A stretch of 64,000 bases of DNA from Myxococcota bacterium (GCA_023150835.1 JAKLKB010000007.1:23115-87114), one strand, 5' to 3'; counted from the first letter of the stretch, positions 8,979 to 19,656 are shown. Translations and numbers: made by a program. The notes: a model not told the origin generated them from the sequence alone.

Positions 8979-9917
8979 ATGGCATCCAATATCATCGAGG
9001 TTGTGCCGCTGCGCTACGATGTTGCTTTTAAAAAAGCGTTTGGGCAGGTCGATGTCTTCAATGCTTTTGTGCGCGATGTTTTGGGGATCGAGTTCGAGGT
9101 GGATGAAGTGATCCAAGAACACAGCTACCACGAACAGATCGGGCGCGTGAAGATCAAGTACGACCTCTTCGCCGAGGATGAAGAGCGTCGCATTATTGTT
9201 GAGATCCAACACGCCTATGAGTCTGATTTTTTCGACCGATTTCTTTACTACCACCTGCTTGGCATGATCGAACAAGTTCACAACTTTCACGACTACCGCT
9301 TCCAAAAAACCGTCTATACGATCGTCATGTTGACTTCCATGCCCAAAGATACCGAGCGTCTCTTTGCCTCTCTGAATGTTAACTTCGATTGCCGCGATGA
9401 ATCCGATCAAATCCACAACCTTTTTCCTCACCGCCTGATCTTTATCAACCCCAATCTGCTCAACGAACAGATCTCCCCACAGCTTCGCCTCTGGCTACAA
9501 GCTGTTCAAGACTCCCTTGATGCAAAGGTCAACCTCAACGATTACAAAAAACACCCTCTTCTCAAAAAAGCCCTTCTTTCGGTTCAAAAGCAATCCATGA
9601 CCCCCGAGGAACTCGCCAAACTCAAAGATGAATCCGCTTGGGAACGCACCAAACGCGAAAGCCGTCAAGAAGGACGCGAAGAAGGTATTCAACAAGGCAT
9701 CCAACAAGGCATCCAACAAGGCATCCAACAAGGCATCCAACAAGGCATCCAACAAGGCATCCAACAAACCCGCGAAACGACCGCCACAAAGCTGCTCGCC
9801 CAAGGTATCACACACGAGATCATCGCAACCGCCACAGGCCTCTCCCTCGAAGAGATCGCTTCCCTCGATTCCACCCACACGCCAACCAAGTCACCCACAC
9901 GAAAGAAAAAGTCATAG
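8979..9917 (+). CDS. Rpn family / PD-(D/E)XK nuclease family transposase-like protein
   Basis: 312 residues from the ATG at 8979 (AAAGG 10 nt upstream). The N-terminus SNIIEVVPLRYDVAFKKAFG is the typical start of this family (PF12784, related to RpnA-E). The nuclease core is seen as DLFAEDEERRIIVEIQH, that is an Asp, about 11 residues, then E-x-Q. Rpn proteins promote recombination and are often mobile; some act in phage defence. Near the C-terminus seven GIQQ tetrapeptides form a perfect tandem array followed by a helical tail. Such Gln-rich runs (EGxEEGIQQGIQQG) are common in this family, so the array itself is expected. It stands alone between a glycosyltransferase-like gene and an acetyltransferase gene. 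Confidence 0.85.
   Translation: MASNIIEVVPLRYDVAFKKAFGQVDVFNAFVRDVLGIEFEVDEVIQEHSYHEQIGRVKIKYDLFAEDEERRIIVEIQHAYESDFFDRFLYYHLLGMIEQVHNFHDYRFQKTVYTIVMLTSMPKDTERLFASLNVNFDCRDESDQIHNLFPHRLIFINPNLLNEQISPQLRLWLQAVQDSLDAKVNLNDYKKHPLLKKALLSVQKQSMTPEELAKLKDESAWERTKRESRQEGREEGIQQGIQQGIQQGIQQGIQQGIQQGIQQTRETTATKLLAQGITHEIIATATGLSLEEIASLDSTHTPTKSPTRKKKS
9684..9767 (+). repeat. 12-bp coding tandem repeat, 7 units (GIQQ)
   Basis: Seven 12-bp units encode GIQQ in the Rpn-like protein. Six are identical at DNA level (GGCATCCAACAA). Confidence 0.95.
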
Positions 9918-10088
9918 TATCCTATTGGGCGCGCACCCAGCGGGGTTTCACCGCCCGCGCAAACCTCGTATCACCCCAACAACGATGGGCGGCCTTTTTT
10001 TGAGATGCCCCGAACCGAGCGGGGGGATGATGCGTTGGGGGGACGTATCAAAGAGCCAGACACCTCACAGATTTGGAGGCCATTCGCG

Positions 10089-11300
10089 ATGAAGCAGGAA
10101 CATTCGATAGAGATCAGCAGGGTGCAAGATCAAGAAGAGTTGAAGGGGTTGGCGGATGCCTTGCGCCGATCGCTGTGGTTTCCGCGATTGGAAGACGATG
10201 ACTGGACGGTGCGCGAAGGCGTGGAGCGATTGCGGATCGCTCGATTAGACGGAGAAGTTGTGGGGGGGCTTTCGTGCCACCTGATGGGGCAGTGGTTTGG
10301 AGGCCGAAGCGTACCGATGGGAGCGATCCGAGCTGTGGGGATTCGTCCAGATGCGCGGATGTACGGGGTTGCACACACCATGTTGACATCCAACCTCACA
10401 GAGCTACGAGAAGCAGGCATCCCGTTGGCTTCGTTGTATCCCGCCACACAGCGGTTGTATCGCTCTGTCGGTTATGGGAGTGCAGGGACGATGGTTTGGT
10501 ACAGACAGCCGATCTCTGAGCTACATCCGACAACACGAACAGAGCTGCGCGTACGAGGATTGTCTGGTTCGATGGAGATGCTGCGCGAGGTCTTGGAACC
10601 GTTATATCGCGCTCGGGCAGAGCGGACCAACGGGCATTTGGAGCGCAGCGATTGGATGTGGGATCGTTGCTTTTTGAAGCCGGGGGGAAAACAACCCCGC
10701 GATGTCTATGTCGTCGATCGCGATGGAAAAGCCGAAGGATACGTCATCTGCGATCACGAGCGGATCCCAGATCAATTTCGAGGACGCTTGGAGATCCGTG
10801 ATTGGCAAGCCACGACGCCCGAAGCGATGCGTCAGCTCTGGTGCTTTGTGGCCGATCATCGCTCGCACATGGAATTTGTGCGATGGCACGGGCCACGCGC
10901 AGAGCCGATGTTGGCGATGCTCGATCAACACCAATGGGAGATCGATGTTTCCTTGACATGGATGACGCGGATCGTCGATGTGGTAGAAGCCTTGCGCAAG
11001 CGCGGTTATTCTCCTGCTCTCTCGACGCAAGTCAGCCTGCGCGTCGAAGATCCTTGCTTGCCTTGGAATCGCGGATGTTGGCGGCTAGTCGTCGAAAACG
11101 GCCTAGCCAACGTCACAGAAACCACTCCCGACTCCAAAACCGCCACGCTCCAAGTCCAAGGACTGTCCTCGTTATACACAGGCTATCTTTCACCCTATTC
11201 ACTCGAACAGATGGGCCTCTTGCAAGGTCCATCCGATACCTTGGCAGAGTTGGCGCTCTTGTTTGCAGGTGGAGAACCTTGGATGCCTGATATGTTCTAA
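10089..11300 (+). CDS. Eis-like GNAT family N-acetyltransferase
   Basis: 403 residues from the ATG at 10089 (GGAGG 12 nt upstream), close to the 402 residues of mycobacterial Eis. The layout fits tandem GNAT domains plus a sterol-carrier-like C-terminal domain. An acetyl-CoA-binding region is seen around AVGIRPDARMYGVAHTML. The motif LYRSVGYGSAG holds the position of the catalytic Tyr (in Eis YGRFGYG). The chain ends in a Phe; in Eis the carboxylate of the terminal Phe helps catalysis. Family members acetylate amines such as aminoglycosides, peptides or polyamines; the substrate here is unknown. No resistance context is visible. Confidence 0.8.
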   Translation: MKQEHSIEISRVQDQEELKGLADALRRSLWFPRLEDDDWTVREGVERLRIARLDGEVVGGLSCHLMGQWFGGRSVPMGAIRAVGIRPDARMYGVAHTMLTSNLTELREAGIPLASLYPATQRLYRSVGYGSAGTMVWYRQPISELHPTTRTELRVRGLSGSMEMLREVLEPLYRARAERTNGHLERSDWMWDRCFLKPGGKQPRDVYVVDRDGKAEGYVICDHERIPDQFRGRLEIRDWQATTPEAMRQLWCFVADHRSHMEFVRWHGPRAEPMLAMLDQHQWEIDVSLTWMTRIVDVVEALRKRGYSPALSTQVSLRVEDPCLPWNRGCWRLVVENGLANVTETTPDSKTATLQVQGLSSLYTGYLSPYSLEQMGLLQGPSDTLAELALLFAGGEPWMPDMF

Positions 11301-11648
11301 GCCATCCCGACAAGTCTTTGCTCTTTGCTTGCGGCCTTCGTTGAAGACCTTATACAAAATCCGCTCATCGTGTGATCGCAACACGTAGGGGCAGACAGGT
11401 GTGGCTGCCCAAGAACAGGGCGTCTACGCACGACCCTTCAACCACACATCTTGCGGATATCGTATTACACGCCACCTGAGCGCGTGGCATCCCCAAAGCC
11501 ATCGCAACAAGTGGGATTTCCTTTCTGGATCTTTTCGGCTCGATCCGCTATAACCCTTGGCCGTCCGCTCGAAGCACGCAGGAACAGCAAACGTGCGGAG
11601 CAAACGTTTCAAAAAACAAGTTTTTTCCATAAAAGAAAGGCATTTGAG
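11301..11648. other. Intergenic region holding one R1 element
   Basis: 348 bp between the acetyltransferase and a lipoprotein gene. It contains an R1 copy (11350-11467). The remaining 180 bp show no gene, no clear promoter and no structured RNA that I recognise. Confidence 0.7.
11350..11467 (+). repeat. R1 dispersed element (MITE-like), copy 1
   Basis: About 118 bp. The ends form an imperfect terminal inverted repeat (TATACAAAATCCGCTCATCG against the complement of the right end, TAATACGATATCCGCAAGAT). The centre has a GGGGCAG/CTGCCC stem. No coding capacity. Same orientation as the copy at 27333. Confidence 0.8.
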
Positions 11649-12083
11649 ATGAGAACATGGCTCTTGTTTGTTAGCGGTTTTTTCTTTGCGTGCGTCTCTT
11701 TGGTCGCCTGTGGTCCGATCACACCCCAAGCTGCGTGCGAACGCGGCTTGCAAGCCAACTGCACTTACATTCATCGTTGTGCCACCGCAGAACAAAAACA
11801 AAGCAGTCACTTTGAGAAGCTTTTTGGAGCCGATGTTGCGGCCTGTGTCCGCATTCGCCAAGAAGGTGCCACTTCGACCCAAGGAGGCGTCACCCTCAGC
11901 ATCGAACCCGCCAAATGCAGCGAAAAAACCGAACAAACATACTGCAAGGATGCAAAGACGCCGATCTATCATCCAGAATTTGTGGCACAATGTCATTCCG
12001 ATTTTGAGACGCAAGCTTGCCCACCAAACCTACTCTTGCCGCCCACTCCCGCCAGTTGCGAAAAAGTTTGCCAAGCCACCTGA
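11649..12083 (+). CDS. Small Cys-containing lipoprotein
   Basis: 144 residues from the ATG at 11649. MRTWLLFVSGFFFACVSLVACGP is a signal peptide with lipobox VACG. The mature part has ten or so Cys in patterns such as ACERGLQANCTYIHRCA and CEKVCQAT, which suggests disulfide-stabilised structure on the outer face of a membrane. It ends with a Pro-rich stretch before the last Cys pair. No family recognised. It stands upstream of serS but is separated from it by about 190 bp. Confidence 0.65.
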   Translation: MRTWLLFVSGFFFACVSLVACGPITPQAACERGLQANCTYIHRCATAEQKQSSHFEKLFGADVAACVRIRQEGATSTQGGVTLSIEPAKCSEKTEQTYCKDAKTPIYHPEFVAQCHSDFETQACPPNLLLPPTPASCEKVCQAT

Positions 12084-12272
12084 TCATCCAAGGAAGAACG
12101 ATGCCCCCCACAACAGCATCCGCCCATCCCAAACAGATCGAGTCCGATCCCATCGCCTCTTGGTGCATTCTGCCTTGTGCGGTTGTTTTTTTTGATGACA
12201 ACCCTCAAAAACCGACGTAAACAAAGGGGCATCTTTGCCCCCAAGCAGCGCAGCCAAAGGAGGCCCCCGCGT

Positions 12273-13574
12273 ATGTTAGATCTGCATTATATCTTGTCGA
12301 ATCTCGAAGAGATCCGTGAAAATAACCAACAGCGCAAAGTCCAAGTCGATATGGATCGTTTCGTCGCACTCGCCGAAGAACGCCGCTTCTTGATCCAAGA
12401 CGTCGAAGACAAGCGAAGCCGCCGCAACGAAGTGTCCCGCTTGATGAAGGACAAGATCTCCCAAGAACAACGGCAAGCCTTGATCGAAGAAGGCCGTCAA
12501 CTCAAAGACGACCTCGAAAACCTCGAGATACGGATGAAACAGGCGCAAGATGATCTTCACGCGCTCCAGCTTCAAATCCCCAACCTGACCCATCCTGAAG
12601 CCCCACGCGGACACACCGACGAAGACAACAAAGAAGTCAAACGTTGGGGTACACCCACCCGTTTTGATTTCACCCCCAAAGATCACGTCGAGATCGCCGA
12701 AGCCTTGGGCTTGATCGACTGGGAACAAGCCTCGAAAGTGACAGGCTCCAAGTTTTACTTTTTGCGTGGCGATGCGGTTTGGCTAGAGCTTGCGCTACAA
12801 CAGTACGCCCTGCGCATCCTCGAACAAGAAGGATTCCAACTGTTCACGACGCCCGATCTCGCTCGCCGCGATATCCTCGAAGGCATCGGCTTTAACCCAC
12901 GCGGCGAAGGCACGCAGATCTATTCGATCGAAAACACAGACCTTTGTCTGATCGCCACCGCCGAGATCACACTCGGCGGATTCCACCAAGACCAGATCCT
13001 CGAAGAGACCAGCGCCCCCATCCTTTGTGCAGGTCTGTCCCACTGCTTTCGCACCGAAGCAGGTGCGCCCGGGCGCGCCTCGCGTGGGCTATACCGCGTT
13101 CACCAGTTCTCCAAAGTCGAGATGTTCGCCTTTACCACCCCCGAACAATCCAACGCCACCCTCGAACGCTTTCTCGCCATCGAAGAACGCATCTTCCAAG
13201 GACTGGGCATCCCCTATCGTGTGGTCGACTGCTGCACGGGTGATCTCGGCGGCCAAGCCTACCGCAAATACGATATCGAAGCATGGATGCCGGGGCGCGG
13301 TGAAGGCGGATCTTACGGCGAAGTGACGAGTGCCTCCAATTGCACAGACTATCAAGCCCGCCGCCTGATGATCCGCTATCGCAAAGAAGGCGAGAAAAAA
13401 CCGCTCTTTATGCACACGCTCAACGGCACGGCGATCGCCGCCAGCCGTGGGATCATCGCCGTCCTCGAAAACTATCAACAAGCCGATGGCAGCGTCGTGA
13501 TCCCCGAAGCCCTCCGCCCCTTCGTTGGAAAAGATATCCTCCGCCCCAAAACAGCCCCCTCTTCCGCCGCTTAA
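12273..13574 (+). CDS. serS: Seryl-tRNA synthetase
   Basis: 433 residues from the ATG at 12273, preceded by AAAGGAGG. Charges tRNA-Ser with serine in the cytoplasm. The N-terminal MLDLHYILSNLEEIRENN and the following long coiled coil (about residues 25-100) form the tRNA-binding arm. Class II motif 2 is seen as FRTEAGAPGRASRGLYRVHQF, and motif 3 near the C-terminus as NGTAIAASRGIIAVLENYQ. The length matches bacterial SerRS (about 425). The gene converges on the minus-strand membrane protein gene with a 20-bp gap. In-frame sequence upstream of 12273 lacks similarity and is not part of the gene. Confidence 0.97.
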   Translation: MLDLHYILSNLEEIRENNQQRKVQVDMDRFVALAEERRFLIQDVEDKRSRRNEVSRLMKDKISQEQRQALIEEGRQLKDDLENLEIRMKQAQDDLHALQLQIPNLTHPEAPRGHTDEDNKEVKRWGTPTRFDFTPKDHVEIAEALGLIDWEQASKVTGSKFYFLRGDAVWLELALQQYALRILEQEGFQLFTTPDLARRDILEGIGFNPRGEGTQIYSIENTDLCLIATAEITLGGFHQDQILEETSAPILCAGLSHCFRTEAGAPGRASRGLYRVHQFSKVEMFAFTTPEQSNATLERFLAIEERIFQGLGIPYRVVDCCTGDLGGQAYRKYDIEAWMPGRGEGGSYGEVTSASNCTDYQARRLMIRYRKEGEKKPLFMHTLNGTAIAASRGIIAVLENYQQADGSVVIPEALRPFVGKDILRPKTAPSSAA

Positions 13575-13594
13575 ACGCTCTCCATCGAACTTTT

Positions 13595-14677
13595 TTACGG
13601 GCGCAAAAACACCATCGCAGGGAAGCCCAAGACAAACAACGCCATACAAAAAAACATCATACCACGAAACCAAACGCCCCATCCTTCGAGGCTTTGCGTG
13701 TCGTATAGACGTTCAAACACCAACAACGCACCGTACAACAAGCCCTGCGCAACGAACCATCCCAAAACGGGCATCATCTCCATCGAGGCCCCTTGACGGA
13801 TCGCAGAGCGCCGCACGATCTCCCACGCCCACAACGCACACAAACACGCCCAAGGAACCGATGTCGCAAACAAAGCCGCATCAAGGCTCCAAGCCTGAAA
13901 CAACCGCTGCTCTCGAATCATCCGCACACTACGCCACAGCATCCGCCCCCCCAAAACCGCCCACGCCCCCAACAACCCCCACCACGCAAGGCGTTGTCCG
14001 ACCTGCAAAGCCCCTGCACGCTCCACCCAAAGCCCCACGAAACCCAACCCCAGCCCCAACCACCAAGCGATCTGGAACGAAGAACGAAAAGCCCATTCTC
14101 CCCGCAGATAGCGCAAGATCACACCACACCACACCACAAACACACCGCCCAATCCCAACAGCCACCCGCCCGAGGCTCCCCAAAGCTTCCAGACTTCGCG
14201 AGGCCCAGCCCACCATGTGACGCCACCCGCGACCATCACCCCCACCCCAAACCACCACGCTCGACGGCGAAAGATCCACACCGAGATCGCCACCGCCACC
14301 CACAACAACACAGCACTCCCCCTCCATCGCTCGTTCCCCACGACCGCGACCTTCTGGCCCCACGCCAACGGCCACAAACACACACCCAACCAAGGCAACA
14401 ACCACAGCGCACGACGCGCATCCCGCCATTGTGACAAGGCATCTTCTGCCGAAACAACAGGCACTGACATCTCAAAAACAGGTGCTTCTTCCCAAAAAGC
14501 CCCCCATGCTTCGGCCACAAGCAACAGCGCCCCCCCCCACAGCGGCAACCATAACAGCCAACTCAAACGCTCCGATGGGGACGGAAATCCCACCGCGACG
14601 CCCCCGCCCCCCAAAACAACCAACGTCCACAACACCACACTCCACCCCACCGCACGCGGCATCGGGTGCCTTGTCAT
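13595..14677 (-). CDS. Polytopic membrane protein coupled to the kinase gene
   Basis: 360 residues, very rich in Trp, Leu, Val and Gly, with about ten hydrophobic segments, so an inner-membrane protein with many passes. The start ATG at 14677 overlaps the stop of the kinase gene (ATGA) and has GGAGG 10 nt upstream, which means translational coupling with the kinase. No transport signature or catalytic motif is evident. A run of nine G on the coding strand (14530-14538) lies inside the gene. Function unknown; the coupling suggests it works with the kinase-ATPase. Confidence 0.7.
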   Translation of the reverse strand: MTRHPMPRAVGWSVVLWTLVVLGGGGVAVGFPSPSERLSWLLWLPLWGGALLLVAEAWGAFWEEAPVFEMSVPVVSAEDALSQWRDARRALWLLPWLGVCLWPLAWGQKVAVVGNERWRGSAVLLWVAVAISVWIFRRRAWWFGVGVMVAGGVTWWAGPREVWKLWGASGGWLLGLGGVFVVWCGVILRYLRGEWAFRSSFQIAWWLGLGLGFVGLWVERAGALQVGQRLAWWGLLGAWAVLGGRMLWRSVRMIREQRLFQAWSLDAALFATSVPWACLCALWAWEIVRRSAIRQGASMEMMPVLGWFVAQGLLYGALLVFERLYDTQSLEGWGVWFRGMMFFCMALFVLGFPAMVFLRP

Positions 14678-17600
14678 CTTGCTTCGTCCTCCAAAAACCA
14701 CTGTAATCCTGAAAAACGCAAAGCAGGCCACAAGATCGGTAGCGCTTCAGCCGCTTGTTGCCAGCTTTCTCGCGAACGGATCTCACAAGCCCGCAGCGCG
14801 TTGTGCAAACCTTTTTGCAAGCCTTTCCATTGATCTTCGAGACGTAAAGCGTACAGGCAGCCCATCCACAGTAGGTAATACACAAGGCTCGTCCATTCGG
14901 CTTCAAGCTGCGGATTGTGTTCTTGCATCAACGAAGGGATCATGTTGATCAAAAGCTCTTGTTCCCCAAGGGCCGACCAATGCGTCAGCATCTCACGAAG
15001 CACGCGCAGACTTTGCTCTAGCGCATCGGGCAACCGAAGTTGGATCGCGTATTCGACAGCCTTGAATTGCCAATAAAAGGCTTCTTTGGGGGCCGCTCCC
15101 TGTGAACAAAGCATCGCCACCACAGGAGCGATCGCGACAAGCTCCCGATATCCGCGAGATTGCAACATGGCTTGCGCAGCACGAAGCGCAAAAGGCGATT
15201 GTTCCTGCACAGACAAGGCTGATCGTGCGATATCCCGCAGTATCGGGAAAGAAAAAGCATAGCGTTCATCGTCTCCCCACGAACGCAACTGGAAAAAACG
15301 CAAGCGCAACAACTGATTGATCAGATCCAAGGTTTCAGTACGTTCCGATGCACACACCGCTTGGATCTCTTCGACAGAGAAAGGCTCGACCAAAAAGGCA
15401 CAGCCACGCACAGGAACGATCAATTGCGGTGGCAACATCGCCATCCGACTCTCAAGCAACGGACGAATCGCAAGATCCGACGAAGAAAGTGTGTCCACCC
15501 CGTTGGCATCGGCAACCCGCATGAGTGGCTTCGCAGGGCTGTTTCTCCCCAGAGGATGGGGTTTTGCGTAATGGGAGAGGTCGGATGAAGTTTGTTGCGT
15601 GTGCGTGTAAGTGTTCGTCGGAGACAGCACAGGAGCGTCGACTTCGGTGGTGGCGGGGTATCGGCGAAGATGGGGCGGTGGAGAAGAAAGCTTGTGTTGG
15701 GCCGAGAACGGGGCGGGGCTTTCTTGCAAGAAAGGTTGTTCGCTGGTATCCGCAAATCCCTCCGCACGAGAGGACTCTGCGTGCGATGACGAAGCAAATA
15801 CCGCACGTTGTGAAAGGTTCGATGAAGCCGATGTTTGCGATGACGAAGCAAATACCGCACGTTGCGAAAGGTTCGATGAAGCCGATGTTTGCGATGACGA
15901 AGCAAATACCGCACGTTGTGGTGGTGGCGATGGGATCGACGTTTGTGATGGCGCAACAAACACCGAATGTTGTGGAGCGGGTGATGCGGTAGAGGGCGCA
16001 ACCAAGGGGTTCTCCGAAGGATAGGGAGAAAGGGCATTCACGCCTGTTTGATCGCCTTCTTCATCCTCTTCCAAGGCGAGTTCCTGCCCGATGCCTTGTT
16101 CTGGCTTGTGTTGAGTGGCTTCCCGCCAAGCGATCTCTGCTCGCAGAGCTTCCAACATCGGCATCTTGGACATCACCATCGTCTGCTCAGAAGACGCCGC
16201 ATCGACGGCATGTTGTTGTGTACGCGCCAACAAAGCCTGCCCGACGGGGCTTGCGGGATGGATGCCTCCTCCAGAAACGAGATCCTGCGACCACACACCG
16301 AGTCCACCCGAAGGGACATCACGCTGTGATGTACCCAGTCCACCCGAAGGGACATCACGCTGTGATGTACCCAGTCCACCCGAAGGGACATCGCGCTGTG
16401 ATGTACCCAGTCCACCCGAAGGGACATCGCGCTGTGATGTACCCAGTCCACCCGAAGGGAGATCACGACGCTGCGCTGAAAGTCCTTTTGAAGCGGCATC
16501 TTTCGGATCTTCGATCTCCAGATCCAGTTCCAATTCCTCGATCTCTCCGGGCTGAAAGAACAAGGGCGGCAAGCTCATCGAAGGTTTTTGCTGCACAACC
16601 ACAGCAGGCGAAGAGGACGGTTCACCCGAAACATCCGAAGACTCAGCCCGAACAGAAAACGAAGAGGACGGTTCACCCGAAACATCCGAAGACTCGGCCC
16701 GCGCAGGAGAAGGGAGCCGATCAGTGCTGTCTGGATCGCGATCGTGGCGGTTTGCCTTCCCGTACAGCCCACGCGAAGAAGACGCACTATCGACATCCCC
16801 TTCGGAGGACAAGACCTTCGCCCTTTTTGTGGGTGGGGACTCGAAAGTTCGCTCTGTCACACGAGGGAGATTGTGTGGTGTCGAATCGCTGTTGAGTTCA
16901 GAAAGAAGCTCTGCGTCTTCGGCTTGGGAGATCGCAAACAAACCATCTTGCGTGTGGCTTGCTTGTTCTGTAGCCCACGGATTCGGCTCCATCGTATGAC
17001 GAGGCTTTTCGCGACGAGCAGACGCCTGCTTCTCGGATCTCGATGACGGCAGAGCCGCAGGATCGGGTGTATGCGACACCGCAGGCTCCGATCGCATCCC
17101 AGCCATCGGCGACGTATCGGCAGCGAATGGCGATTGAAGATCCAAAAGCGTGGCTTTTTCGGCCAACTTTCGGGCAGAAGAGGTCGCTACGGCAGAAGAG
17201 GTCGCTACGGCAGAAGAGGCCGCTGCGGCAGAAGAGGCCGCTGCGGATGCTTTGGTAAAGAGGGGCGGAGCGTTTTGCGAGAAAGAATCGACATGAATGG
17301 TGGTGAGTTGTGGCCCTGTGACATCCGACTCAAGGGGGGGCAAGCTGGCGACAAGAGAAGAGGATTCGTCGTCTGTGAGCGTGCGCACCAAAAGCTTACG
17401 GCGGGCATCGGCATCGGAAGTGGAAGTACGGTTGGAAGAGGGCAAGGAAGAGGGGGCGCGCTCAGAAACAGGAGAGAGTGAACGCTCAGAAACAGGAGAG
17501 GGTGAGACCATCTCTTCTTCAAAGAACAGATCAGACAATTGAAGAACTTGTGTTCCTTCGGAGAGAGGAGGTTGTGTGGTGGGCGCGGTTTCTTGTTGGG

Positions 17601-19404
17601 GTGTGGGTTGATCGGGGCGGGCTGTCCACGAAGGGTTGTCTTGTGTGGCGATCCCTACGGCGTGTTCGGCTTGTTGTAACCACCATCCTTGGTGCAAAAA
17701 CTCCAAAGTACGCAGGGGAACTCCATCACTCAAGCGACGTAGCTCTTGCATCGCTTCGGGGCGCGGCCAATGCCCATGAATCTGGGCCACCAAGGCTGTT
17801 TCTTCTTCTTCGGAGAGCGGAGGCAAGGCGATGCGCAACACGCGATCGTCTTGTGGCAAAACAAACCCCGCTTCGGCTTGGCGGCTGATCGCTCCAACCA
17901 CCAACAAAGGCAACGAACCCTCTTCCAAAAAGAAAGACATCATCTTGCGCAGGATCAGCAACGAAGCCGCATCCGCATGGTGAAGATCATCCAAGAACCA
18001 AGCCTGCGGCCCTTCGGCAAACAGATCCAACAACAACGGATACAGCAGGCCCCAGATCTCTTCGGAAGGTTGGCGCAGAGGGGGCATCTCCATCGACGGG
18101 ATATCGAGATGCTCGCGCATCAAAGGCAGGTAATGCGCCAAGATCTGGATACAAGGATCGTGTTGTAGCGCGGTCGGAAGATGAGGAAACAAACCGAGTA
18201 AAAACTCTGCAAGGCTCTGAAACGGCGCATGATGGGGGCGAAACGCCAAGTGGATCACATGATCTAAAGCGTGATGTGCTTGGCGGGTCATCTCTTCCAA
18301 AAACAGGCTCTTGCCGATGCCTGTAGAACCCGAAACCAACACCAAGCCGCCTTGGTGCTTGCGCGACAGCATCTCCAAACGCGCCTCGATCTCGGCCCGT
18401 TCGGGTTCGCGCCCCACCATATCGGGCAACCAATCCCCCACCATCGGAACGCTCGGAACCACCGACGCCGGCAACGACAACGCCATCGCAGGGGCCGCTT
18501 TGTCTCCGAAAAAATCTTGGTACATCGGGCGCAACGCTGCCCACAAGGCTTTGGCGTTGACATAACGTTTCGTTGCGTCTTTTTGCATACAGCGGTGGAT
18601 CGCTTCGGCCATCAGCGGCGGAAGATCGGGGCAAAACGACGATATCGGCGGAGGTTCTTCTTCCAAGACGGCCATCGCGATCTCGTGCAAAGCCCGTCCC
18701 TTGACGGGGATCGGACGGCGATCCGCAAAACAGATGTACAAGATCACACCCAACGAATACAGATCGGCCCGCCCATCCAATCGCCCACGTTCGACGATCT
18801 CGGGTGGGGCATACCCCAATGTCCCCAAGAATCCGGCATGTGTGACCATGCTGATATCGTGTCTGAGTTCACGGGCCAAACCAAAGTCCGCCAAAAAAGC
18901 CCGCTCATAGGTTCCATCCAACAAGATGTTGGCAGGCTTGAGATCTTGGTGAACCACCCGATGCGTGTGGATGTAATCCAGCGCCGAGATGATCTGCGCC
19001 ATCAACGGCAACAACAAGCGTACCCGCCCCTCCGTCGTGTGGTTTCGCAACTGCTTTTGATAAAAGCTCCACAGATCCGTCCCTTCGATGTAGTCCATCA
19101 CAAAAAAGGGGTAATCTTCGTGTTGACCGTAATCATGCACTGCAATCAAGTTCGGATGGCGCAGCTTGGAAAGTAGCCGAAACTCCCGCTCGAATCGCAC
19201 ACTCCACTTCTTGTCGTTGTTTTGTGGGCCTTGGTGCAACAGCTTGAGCGCGTAGGTCTGCCCTGCGCTGTTTTCCACTTGAAAGACCGTCGCCATCCCT
19301 CCCCGACCGATCTCTCTGACGATGTGATAGCCGCCTATCTGCTCAAATGGGGGTTGATTTGCCAAGACTTCGGGCCTTTCCTTCGCAAAAGCGATCCTCG
19401 CCAA
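14674..19404 (-). CDS. Ser/Thr protein kinase fused to an AAA-type ATPase with a long disordered middle
   Basis: 1576 residues if the TTG at 19404 is used; a TTG at 19365 after GAAAGG is as likely, and no ATG precedes the kinase domain. Kinase domain at residues 25-295: glycine loop GRGGMATV (33-40), Lys54, catalytic loop HQDLKPAN (152-159), DFG (173-175), APPE (199-202). The loop has HQD instead of HRD, so it is a non-RD kinase that may not depend on activation-loop phosphorylation. An ATPase follows: Walker A GSTGIGKS (359-366) and Walker B AWFLDD (468-473), as in PknK/MalT-type signalling ATPases. Residues about 600-1260 are Ser/Pro-rich and hold several tandem repeats. The C-terminal 300 residues are helical, like the end of the ATPase module. 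Likely a cytoplasmic signal-transducing kinase. Confidence 0.88.
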   Translation of the reverse strand: MARIAFAKERPEVLANQPPFEQIGGYHIVREIGRGGMATVFQVENSAGQTYALKLLHQGPQNNDKKWSVRFEREFRLLSKLRHPNLIAVHDYGQHEDYPFFVMDYIEGTDLWSFYQKQLRNHTTEGRVRLLLPLMAQIISALDYIHTHRVVHQDLKPANILLDGTYERAFLADFGLARELRHDISMVTHAGFLGTLGYAPPEIVERGRLDGRADLYSLGVILYICFADRRPIPVKGRALHEIAMAVLEEEPPPISSFCPDLPPLMAEAIHRCMQKDATKRYVNAKALWAALRPMYQDFFGDKAAPAMALSLPASVVPSVPMVGDWLPDMVGREPERAEIEARLEMLSRKHQGGLVLVSGSTGIGKSLFLEEMTRQAHHALDHVIHLAFRPHHAPFQSLAEFLLGLFPHLPTALQHDPCIQILAHYLPLMREHLDIPSMEMPPLRQPSEEIWGLLYPLLLDLFAEGPQAWFLDDLHHADAASLLILRKMMSFFLEEGSLPLLVVGAISRQAEAGFVLPQDDRVLRIALPPLSEEEETALVAQIHGHWPRPEAMQELRRLSDGVPLRTLEFLHQGWWLQQAEHAVGIATQDNPSWTARPDQPTPQQETAPTTQPPLSEGTQVLQLSDLFFEEEMVSPSPVSERSLSPVSERAPSSLPSSNRTSTSDADARRKLLVRTLTDDESSSLVASLPPLESDVTGPQLTTIHVDSFSQNAPPLFTKASAAASSAAAASSAVATSSAVATSSARKLAEKATLLDLQSPFAADTSPMAGMRSEPAVSHTPDPAALPSSRSEKQASARREKPRHTMEPNPWATEQASHTQDGLFAISQAEDAELLSELNSDSTPHNLPRVTERTFESPPTKRAKVLSSEGDVDSASSSRGLYGKANRHDRDPDSTDRLPSPARAESSDVSGEPSSSFSVRAESSDVSGEPSSSPAVVVQQKPSMSLPPLFFQPGEIEELELDLEIEDPKDAASKGLSAQRRDLPSGGLGTSQRDVPSGGLGTSQRDVPSGGLGTSQRDVPSGGLGTSQRDVPSGGLGVWSQDLVSGGGIHPASPVGQALLARTQQHAVDAASSEQTMVMSKMPMLEALRAEIAWREATQHKPEQGIGQELALEEDEEGDQTGVNALSPYPSENPLVAPSTASPAPQHSVFVAPSQTSIPSPPPQRAVFASSSQTSASSNLSQRAVFASSSQTSASSNLSQRAVFASSSHAESSRAEGFADTSEQPFLQESPAPFSAQHKLSSPPPHLRRYPATTEVDAPVLSPTNTYTHTQQTSSDLSHYAKPHPLGRNSPAKPLMRVADANGVDTLSSSDLAIRPLLESRMAMLPPQLIVPVRGCAFLVEPFSVEEIQAVCASERTETLDLINQLLRLRFFQLRSWGDDERYAFSFPILRDIARSALSVQEQSPFALRAAQAMLQSRGYRELVAIAPVVAMLCSQGAAPKEAFYWQFKAVEYAIQLRLPDALEQSLRVLREMLTHWSALGEQELLINMIPSLMQEHNPQLEAEWTSLVYYLLWMGCLYALRLEDQWKGLQKGLHNALRACEIRSRESWQQAAEALPILWPALRFSGLQWFLEDEAR
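15790..15945. repeat. 54-bp coding tandem repeat, about 3 units, in the kinase
   Basis: Three 54-bp units on the minus strand encode [18 protein letters not shown] and variants in the disordered part of the kinase. Confidence 0.85.
16290..16472. repeat. 36-bp coding tandem repeat, about 5 units, in the kinase
   Basis: About five 36-bp units on the minus strand encode [12 protein letters not shown]. The central units are nearly identical. Confidence 0.9.
17174..17250. repeat. 18-bp coding tandem repeat, 4 units, in the kinase
   Basis: Four 18-bp units on the minus strand encode alternating AAASSA and VATSSA hexapeptides. Confidence 0.85.
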
Positions 19405-19602
19405 GCCACCTGATTCTGCGTGATACCTCTTCCTTGTTCCTGTCTTTGGGATGCTGTTCTCTGCGCTTCGTCACATACCGCGCATTTTATGACAAAAGCA
19501 AAGAACGGCGCAACATTCATCTCGACATCGTGCCAAATTCCTGCACCACACAAGACCGCGCCCCCCCCCCAACGCATCTCTACGCAAGGCACACCAAAAG
19601 CC

Positions 19603-19630
19603 TTGCCAAACAAAAAACCTTCGCTATCAT
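19603..19630 (+). promoter_or_regulatory. Candidate sigma-70-type promoter of uvrA
   Basis: TTGCCA (19603-19608) and TATCAT (19625-19630) are separated by 16 bp. This is the best -35/-10 pair in the uvrA upstream region and predicts a start of transcription near 19637. Confidence 0.5.
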
Positions 19631-19640
19631 GCAATCCTTA

Positions 19641-19656
19641 CTGTTCGCCCGTACAG
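19641..19656 (+). promoter_or_regulatory. Candidate LexA (SOS) box of uvrA
   Basis: CTGTTCGCCCGTACAG fits CTGT-N8-ACAG exactly, the core of the E. coli-type SOS box. It lies just after the predicted transcription start of uvrA, where a bound repressor would block the promoter. An 8-base match is expected about once per 64 kb by chance, so the position is the main support. Confidence 0.5.
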
